Below are positions 6,678 through 10,105 of a stretch of 10,105 bases of DNA, piece after piece. Numbering within the stretch: the stretch's first letter is position 1; each line of letters opens with the position of its first letter. The translations under genes and the position numbers were made by a program. Under the pieces are notes generated by a model, which was given only the letters and a program-made list of their open reading frames with translations, had not been told where the DNA came from and did not search any database. This stretch comes from Actinomycetales bacterium (GTDB lineage Bacteria > Actinomycetota > Actinomycetes > Actinomycetales > Cellulomonadaceae). The stretch lies in NCBI GenBank assembly GCA_012514545.1, contig JAAZAC010000267.1, positions 1 to 10,105 on the forward strand, in the 5' to 3' direction.

Positions 6678-6709
6678 GCCGAGTCCCTTCACACAGCAGG
6701 AGCCCACCC

Positions 6710-6898
6710 ATGCACCCGCAGTCGTGGTACGACGCCCTCGTGCGCGAGCACGAGCGCGCCACCGACCTGCGCGCGCGTGAGCACGAGCTCACGCTGCGCC
6801 GTCGCGAGCGTTCGCTCGCCACCGGGCCCGTCCGGCTCGTCGCGCCTCGGCGCGGCCCCGGGCGGCGCTCGCCGCGGACCCGCGCCGCTGTCGCCTGA
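6710..6898 (+). CDS. Small charged protein of unknown function (62 residues)
   Basis: I do not recognise this family. The product begins MHPQSWYDALVREHERATD and continues LRAREHELTLRRRERSLA, then ends in a basic Pro/Arg/Gly tail. Residues about 5-38 alternate acidic and basic residues in a pattern suited to one long amphipathic helix. There is no membrane segment and there are no cysteines. The ATG (6710-6712) has AGGAG (6698-6702) at 7 nt, and the upstream gap has palindromes and a TTGACA box. The open frame could be extended to 6512, but those residues look like non-coding translation. Short basic helical proteins of this kind are common in actinobacteria and mostly uncharacterised. The evidence for a real gene is the ribosome binding site, intergenic position and structured composition. 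Confidence 0.6.
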   Translation: MHPQSWYDALVREHERATDLRAREHELTLRRRERSLATGPVRLVAPRRGPGRRSPRTRAAVA

Positions 6899-6907
6899 GG
6901 CAGCGGC

Positions 6908-6923
6908 GCGGGCCGCGGCCCGC
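6908..6923. repeat. 16-bp perfect palindrome
   Basis: GCGGGCCG joined to its own reverse complement CGGCCCGC, 9 nt after the stop of the 62-codon gene. As RNA it can fold only with the central bases open. It may serve as a U-less terminator for that gene or as a protein-binding site; no T tract follows. Confidence 0.45.
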
Positions 6924-6927
6924 AGTC

Positions 6928-6981
6928 CGCCCTCCCCACGCCGCCCTCCCCACGCCGCCCTCCCCACGCCGCCCTCCCCCC
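6928..6981. repeat. 14-bp tandem repeat, three exact copies plus one degenerate copy
   Basis: The unit CGCCCTCCCCACGC occurs at 6928-6941, 6942-6955 and 6956-6969, and a fourth copy from 6970 departs at its end. It lies between the 62-codon gene and the membrane protein gene, in non-coding sequence, and gives a strongly strand-asymmetric run (C/T on plus, G/A on minus). No spacers separate the units, so it is not CRISPR. It is likely a variable-number tandem repeat. Confidence 0.9.
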
Positions 6982-7049
6982 GACGCCTCCCGCGCCGTCG
7001 CCTCTGCCACGATGGGCACCATGCCCCCCGCACCGGACGGCCGCCGCTG

Positions 7050-7328
7050 ATGGGTCGGCACGCCACGCCGCCCGCGCGGCCCCCGCGGCCCGATCGCGCC
7101 GCGCCCCGGGGCCGACGCCTCCTGGCCCGGCTCGTCCTCGCCGCCACCGCGTTCGTCGCCACGACGCTCGCCGTCTCCTGGGCCGGCAACCCCTGGTCGA
7201 CGGCGGCCCTCGTCGGCCTGGCGGCCGCCGTCGTCGTGCTCGTCGCCGCCTGGCTCGCCGGCACGATGCCGGCGCCGCCCCGCACGGCGCCGCGCCCGCA
7301 GGACGCGGGCGACGACCCCGTACAGTGA
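7050..7328 (+). CDS. Small two-helix membrane protein of unknown function (92 residues)
   Basis: I do not recognise a named family. The 92-residue product has a Pro/Arg-rich basic N-terminus (residues 1-23), two hydrophobic segments at about 24-45 (LLARLVLAATAFVATTLAVS...) and 49-71 (WSTAALVGLAAAVVVLVAAW...), separated by the short turn AGNP, and a Pro-rich tail ending in acidic residues. The positive-inside rule suggests both ends are cytoplasmic. The ATG 7050-7052 was chosen because in-frame sequence before it looks non-coding. The ribosome binding site is weak (GGACGG about 10 nt away). The ATG overlaps the TGA of a tiny upstream frame starting at 7012 or 7021, so coupled translation is possible. 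The stop codon overlaps the -10 box of orn, 4 nt before the orn start codon. Confidence 0.6.
   Translation: MGRHATPPARPPRPDRAAPRGRRLLARLVLAATAFVATTLAVSWAGNPWSTAALVGLAAAVVVLVAAWLAGTMPAPPRTAPRPQDAGDDPVQ
7321..7326 (+). promoter_or_regulatory. -10 box for leaderless transcription of orn
   Basis: TACAGT matches TAnnnT and ends 6 nt before the GTG start of orn, so transcription should begin at or next to the start codon. No Shine-Dalgarno is present, consistent with a leaderless mRNA. The box overlaps the stop codon (7326-7328) of the preceding gene. No -35 consensus is visible. Confidence 0.6.
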
Positions 7329-7332
7329 CGCC

Positions 7333-8064
7333 GTGAGCTCCACCGCGCCGCCGAACGACCGGATCGTCTGGGTCGACTGCGAGATGACCGGCCTCGACCC
7401 GGTCGCCGACGCCCTCATCGAGGTCGCGGCCGTGGTCACCGACTCCGAGCTGAACGTCCTCGGCGAGGGCGTCGACGTCGTCATCACCCCGCCCGCCGAG
7501 GCGCTCGAGCAGATGGTGCCGTTCGTCCGGGAGATGCACACGACGTCCGGCCTGCTCGAGGCCCTGCCCGGCGGCACGACGCTCGAGGAGGCCCAGCGGA
7601 TCGTCCTCGACTACGTGCGCGCGTGGGTGCCCGAGCCGGGCAAGGCGCCGCTCGCGGGCAACTCGGTGGCGACGGACAAGACCTTCCTCGACCGGGACAT
7701 GCCCGAGCTCGTCGGGCACCTGCACTACCGGATGATCGACGTCTCCTCGCTCAAGGAGCTCGCCCGCCGCTGGTACCCGCGGATCTACTTCGCCTCGCCC
7801 GAGAAGACGGGCGGCCACCGGGCGCTCGCCGACATCCTCGAGAGCATCGACGAGCTGCGCTACTACCGCGCCGCGATGCTCGTGCCGCCGCCCGGGCCGG
7901 ACTCCGCGACCGCGCGGCAGGTCGCCGCGGAGATCCTCGCGACGTCCGTGCGCCGGGGGCGGGGGGCTCCGCAGGAGGCGCCCGCGGGGCCCGCGCAGGA
8001 GGCCGCGCAGGCAGACGTGCCCGACGCCGGGTCCCGGCCCGCGCAGGAGGCCGTCACCGAGTGA
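7333..8064 (+). CDS. orn: Oligoribonuclease (3'-5' exoribonuclease of the DEDDh family)
   Basis: Orn degrades 2-5-nt RNA fragments and pGpG, the last step of mRNA turnover and of cyclic-di-GMP breakdown, in the cytoplasm. The family signatures are clear: IVWVDCEMTGLDP (11-23) with the first Asp/Glu pair, LAGNSVATDKTFLDRDMPEL carrying the next catalytic Asp, HYRMIDVSSLKELARRWYP, and EKTGGHRALADILESIDELRYYR with the DEDDh His and last Asp. The core ends near residue 185. Then comes an extra tail of about 55 residues, making 243 in all against roughly 180-215 usually; the tail carries repeated AQEA motifs. The GTG start (7333-7335) has no ribosome binding site but a TACAGT box 6 nt upstream. The gene ends 12 nt from the convergent tRNA-His. 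Confidence 0.97.
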   Translation: MSSTAPPNDRIVWVDCEMTGLDPVADALIEVAAVVTDSELNVLGEGVDVVITPPAEALEQMVPFVREMHTTSGLLEALPGGTTLEEAQRIVLDYVRAWVPEPGKAPLAGNSVATDKTFLDRDMPELVGHLHYRMIDVSSLKELARRWYPRIYFASPEKTGGHRALADILESIDELRYYRAAMLVPPPGPDSATARQVAAEILATSVRRGRGAPQEAPAGPAQEAAQADVPDAGSRPAQEAVTE

Positions 8065-8076
8065 TGCGGGGAGCGA

Positions 8077-8153
8077 TGGGGTGGCTGACGGGACTCGAAC
8101 CCGCGACCCCCTGGACCACAACCAGGTGCTCTACCTACTGAGCTACAGCCACC
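8077..8153 (-). tRNA. tRNA-His (anticodon GUG)
   Basis: Read on the minus strand, the acceptor stem pairs GTGGCTG (8152-8146) with CAGCCAC (8087-8081). An extra G at -1 (8153) opposes discriminator C (8080), the identity mark of tRNA-His. The D arm is GCTC/GAGC. The anticodon loop TTGTGGT (forward 8115-8121) carries GTG, and the T arm is CGGG-TTCGAGT-CCCG. CCA is encoded (8079-8077). A TAGACT box lies 25 nt upstream. Confidence 0.97.
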
Positions 8154-8178
8154 GCGACCCGCGTGCGGGCCGACGAGG

Positions 8179-8184
8179 AGTCTA
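8179..8184 (-). promoter_or_regulatory. -10 box candidate for tRNA-His
   Basis: TAGACT on the minus strand fits TAnnnT and lies about 25 nt before the mature 5' end of tRNA-His. No clear -35 is seen. The gap to the ATP-grasp gene stop at 8247 is only about 60 bp, so the promoter has to be here unless the tRNA is co-transcribed with that gene. Confidence 0.45.
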
Positions 8185-8246
8185 GCGGGTCGCGCAGCGT
8201 GCTCGTGCCGCGTGCCCCGCGGGCGGGACGGCCCGGAACGGCCCGG

Positions 8247-9179
8247 CTAGGCGACCGCGCGCGCGGCGATCGCGTCGGCGAAGCGCTCGAGCGCGCCGTC
8301 GGCGAGCGCGGTGAAGAGCGAGGGCTCGACCAGCTCGAGCTCCATGAGGACCGGCTCGCCGGCGTCGTCGCTCACGACGTCGACCCGCGCGTACAGGGGC
8401 GGGTCCGGGACGAGGTCGACGCCGTCGGCGGACACGGCGAAGAACCGGTGGGCGGCGCGGAGCACCTCGGCGGAGAACGCGACCTCCTGCTCGGAGGCCT
8501 CGAGCGGGCTCATCCGCTCCTCGCGGTAGATGCCGTCCACCCCGACGTCCGGGCCGTCGAGCATGGCGCCCTTGAGCACGGAGTGCGAGTACTCGCCCGC
8601 CACGAACACGTGGGCGCGCTCGCCGACCGTGTCGACCGAGCTCACGTAGCGCTGCACCATGACGGTCCGCTCCGCGGCGAGCAGCCGGCGGGCGTGCGTG
8701 ATCGCCAGGCCGCGCGAGTGGGCGTCCATCGCGGTGTAGCGGCCGGTGTCGACGGACCCCGCGGAGACCGCGGGCTTGATGACGAAGTCGCCGCTCGCGG
8801 GGAACCGCGTGTGCAGCGCGCGCGACGTGAAGCCGCGCGACGGCTCGAGCCACTGCGTCGGCACGATGCGCACGCCCACCGACTCGAGGTCGCGCAGGTA
8901 GTGCTTGTCGGTGTTCCACTGCAGCACCGGGAGGGGGTTGGCGAGCGTCGTCAGGGCGTCGACGTGCGCGGCCCAGTGCAGGAACTCGGCGCGCCGGGCC
9001 GCGTAGTCCCACGTGGACCGCACGACGACGAGCGCGTAGGACGCCCAGTCGACGGCCGGGTCGTCCCAGACGGCGGGCTCCGCCTGGAGGCCGCGGGCGG
9101 CCAGCGCGCCGATCAGCGGGGCGTCGTCCTCGTGCAGGTCGGGCAGGGCGGAGCAGGTGGCCAGGGCGATGCGCGTCAC
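8247..9179 (-). CDS. ATP-grasp domain ligase (RimK/glutathione-synthetase-like)
   Basis: The 310-residue product has the ATP-grasp plan. An N-terminal alpha/beta domain (LATCSALPDLHEDD at 7-20, ALVVVRSTWDYAAR at 49-62, NPLPVLQWNTDKHYLRDL at 81-98) is followed by nucleotide-binding strands FVIKPAVSAGSVDTG (132-146, Lys135) and VMVQRYVSS (173-181). Glu187 and a basic strand YSHSVLKGAM come next. The metal-binding end has YARVDVV (263-269) and LMELELVEPSLF (278-289). Such enzymes activate a carboxylate with ATP and join it to an amine or thiol. The NP...WNTDK...YL pattern is shared with DcsG-like cycloserine-pathway ligases and many uncharacterised actinobacterial homologues; no biosynthetic partner genes are near, so the substrate is unknown. 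The GTG start (9177-9179) is preceded by TAGGGT at 6 nt, suggesting leaderless mRNA. Confidence 0.85.
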   Translation of the reverse strand: MTRIALATCSALPDLHEDDAPLIGALAARGLQAEPAVWDDPAVDWASYALVVVRSTWDYAARRAEFLHWAAHVDALTTLANPLPVLQWNTDKHYLRDLESVGVRIVPTQWLEPSRGFTSRALHTRFPASGDFVIKPAVSAGSVDTGRYTAMDAHSRGLAITHARRLLAAERTVMVQRYVSSVDTVGERAHVFVAGEYSHSVLKGAMLDGPDVGVDGIYREERMSPLEASEQEVAFSAEVLRAAHRFFAVSADGVDLVPDPPLYARVDVVSDDAGEPVLMELELVEPSLFTALADGALERFADAIAARAVA

Positions 9180-9185
9180 GCGTCC

Positions 9186-9191
9186 ACCCTA
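9186..9191 (-). promoter_or_regulatory. -10 box for leaderless transcription of the ATP-grasp gene
   Basis: TAGGGT on the minus strand fits TAnnnT and ends 6 nt before the GTG start codon. This is the same geometry as in front of orn (box, 6 nt, GTG). No good ribosome binding site is present, although the AGGG inside the box could act as a weak one. Confidence 0.5.
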
Positions 9192-9367
9192 GAGCGGCGC
9201 GCGGCGCCGGACGACGGACCGGAGCCCTCCCCTCTCCGGGGTGAACTGCGCCCGCTCGCCGTGAATGGGAGCGCGCCCGCCCTGTGCCGCGACGGCCGAA
9301 GTGCGGTTGGATCACCGGTGTGGCGTGCGCCCCCTGCGCGCCACCAGCACGGAAGGGCCGATCGACG

Positions 9368-9760
9368 ATGATCGAAGCGCTGGGCCGCGACCACGACGGC
9401 ACGCCCTCCGGGATGCGCCTGCGCGAGGAGGCCGACCGATCCGTCGTCGTGGCGTTCGGGGAGCTGGACCTGGCCGTGCGGCAGAACGTGGCCCCGCTGT
9501 GCCAGCGGGTCGCCGAGCGCGCGCTGCCGGTCGTCATCGACGCGACGGACGTGACGTTCGTCGACTCCGCCGGGATGTCCGTGCTCGTGCGGCTCGCCCG
9601 CGACGCCGAGGCCGGCGGGTACCCCGTGGTGCTCGAGCACGCGCCGTGGATGCTCAAGGAGCTGCTGACGATCACGGGCGTCGACAGGCTCCTGCCGTTC
9701 GCCCCGGGCGAGGAGGTGCCCGAGCACCCCACGAGCCCGCCCGAGGAGCACGAGCACTGA
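9368..9760 (+). CDS. STAS domain protein (anti-anti-sigma factor type)
   Basis: The 130-residue product is a single STAS domain: VVVAFGELDLAVRQNVAPLC (26-45), VVIDATDVTFVDSAGMSVLV (55-74), then a helix and PVVLEHAPWMLKELLTITGV, close to the typical order for SpoIIAA/RsbV-like antagonists. Ser67 in VDSAGM is at the phosphorylation site that an anti-sigma kinase uses to switch such proteins off. When unphosphorylated, these proteins bind the anti-sigma factor and free an alternative sigma factor. Residues 1-16 and the acidic Pro/Glu/His tail (from about 112) are outside the core. The ATG 9368-9370 was chosen over an in-frame GTG at 9284 because the domain fits; the upstream GGAAGG is about 11 nt away, a loose spacing. 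No kinase, phosphatase or sigma factor gene is adjacent, so it is an orphan here. Confidence 0.88.
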   Translation: MIEALGRDHDGTPSGMRLREEADRSVVVAFGELDLAVRQNVAPLCQRVAERALPVVIDATDVTFVDSAGMSVLVRLARDAEAGGYPVVLEHAPWMLKELLTITGVDRLLPFAPGEEVPEHPTSPPEEHEH

Positions 9761-9810
9761 CCCGGCGCCGCGGCGGTGGCGCCGGCCGGGACGCCCCCGG
9801 GCACGACGAA

Positions 9811-9838
9811 GGCCCCAGCCGGCGACGCGGCGGGGGCC
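9811..9838. terminator. Hairpin terminator between the STAS gene and convergent tRNA-Lys
   Basis: GGCCCC (9811-9816) pairs with GGGGCC (9833-9838), and GCC (9818-9820) continues the stem with GGC (9829-9831) across an A/G mismatch, with an 8-nt loop. It sits 50 nt after the STAS stop and 4 nt beyond the encoded CCA of the convergent tRNA-Lys, so it can serve both. On the minus strand it is followed by a short TTCGTCGT. It is the best-placed terminator in the window. Confidence 0.65.
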
Positions 9839-9842
9839 TCGG

Positions 9843-9918
<76 letters not shown>

Positions 9919-9928
9919 GCGGTGCACG

Positions 9929-9958
9929 AGGGTACCACCGGCGGGCCGCGCACACGAA
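9929..9958 (-). promoter_or_regulatory. Promoter candidate for tRNA-Lys
   Basis: On the minus strand TACCCT (9934-9929), preceded by TGG as a possible extended -10, lies 10 nt before the mature tRNA. TTCGTG (9958-9953) is a possible -35 at 18 nt spacing. A start 6-7 nt past the -10 would leave a leader of only 3-4 nt. Confidence 0.5.
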
Positions 9959-10020
9959 AACGACCGTGACCTGCGGCGTCGGGCCGCTCCGGGCCGACCG
10001 GGAGGCCCGCGGGCGGCGGC

Positions 10021-10105
10021 TCAGCGCTCCTCGGCGCCCTCGTCGGCCGTGGGCTCCCACCACGCGACGTCCGGCAGCCCCTCGTCCTCGAGGATCTCCG
10101 GGGAG
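10021..10105 (-). CDS. C-terminal end of an unidentified protein (partial)
   Basis: The last 27 codons and the TGA stop (10021-10023) of a gene continuing beyond the window can be read on the minus strand. The peptide is SPEILEDEGLPDVAWWEP, then TADEGAEER, acidic with a WW pair. I do not recognise the family from this fragment. Codon composition is coding-like (G/C at third positions). It lies about 100 nt upstream of tRNA-Lys on the same strand; no strong terminator is visible between them, only imperfect GC-rich inverted repeats around 9979-9999. Confidence 0.55.
   Translation of the reverse strand, partial: SPEILEDEGLPDVAWWEPTADEGAEER

Noticed and set aside
6672..6700. TTGACA as a complete sigma-70-type promoter
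   Set aside because: No acceptable -10 is found at 15-18 nt; reported only as part of a candidate regulatory region.
6928..6981. Possible CRISPR array
   Set aside because: The 14-bp units are directly joined with no spacers and there are no cas genes.
6010..8121. A 703-codon open frame on the minus strand ending in the VOC gene
   Set aside because: Only the last 161 codons are VOC; the rest crosses tandem repeats and lies antisense to orn, and a GTG with AAGGAGG marks the true start at 6495.
9284..9367. Longer start (GTG 9284) for the STAS gene
   Set aside because: It adds 28 residues outside the STAS domain, with no ribosome binding site.

Overview
The window is very GC-rich, with strong G/C preference at third codon positions, frequent GTG starts, AAGGAGG-type ribosome binding sites and TAnnnT-type -10 boxes lying directly in front of start codons. 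With oligoribonuclease (Orn), a dynamin-like GTPase pair and an EttA-type ABC-F protein, this points to a chromosomal segment of an actinobacterium. A member of Micrococcales (Cellulomonas/Promicromonospora-like) is my guess from gene style, not something the sequence proves. I see no IS element, integrase, phage gene or CRISPR array; it reads as ordinary chromosomal backbone with several poorly characterised genes.

Left block (1-5071), all on the minus strand. In transcription order: a GH16-like, apparently cytoplasmic protein (5071-4247); a soluble dynamin-type GTPase (4134-2428); a second GTPase with two membrane segments (2431-866), joined to the first by an ATGA stop/start overlap; a second-type single-stranded DNA-binding protein without the usual acidic C-terminal tip (784-191); and the start of ettA (127-1, cut by the window edge). 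The GTPase pair plus SSB looks like a functional cluster. By analogy with Streptomyces DynA/DynB and SsbB, a role in membrane or septum remodelling and DNA handling at division is a reasonable inference. Strong hairpins sit before ssb and before ettA.

Middle block (5199-7328). tRNA-Arg(UCU) on plus faces a minus-strand pair: a VOC (glyoxalase-fold) protein with a helix-turn-helix-like tail, then a GyrI-like small-molecule-binding protein. Divergent from the VOC gene is a 62-codon charged small protein, followed by a 16-bp palindrome, a 14-bp tandem repeat and a 92-residue two-helix membrane protein.

Right block (7321-10105). orn (plus) appears to be transcribed as a leaderless mRNA from a -10 box that overlaps the previous stop codon. 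It runs into a convergent tRNA-His(GUG) only 12 nt away. An ATP-grasp ligase (minus, also apparently leaderless) is divergent from an orphan STAS anti-anti-sigma-type protein (plus). A hairpin terminator separates the latter from convergent tRNA-Lys(CUU). The 3' end of an unidentified minus-strand gene closes the window. No stretch longer than about 215 bases lacks a gene.
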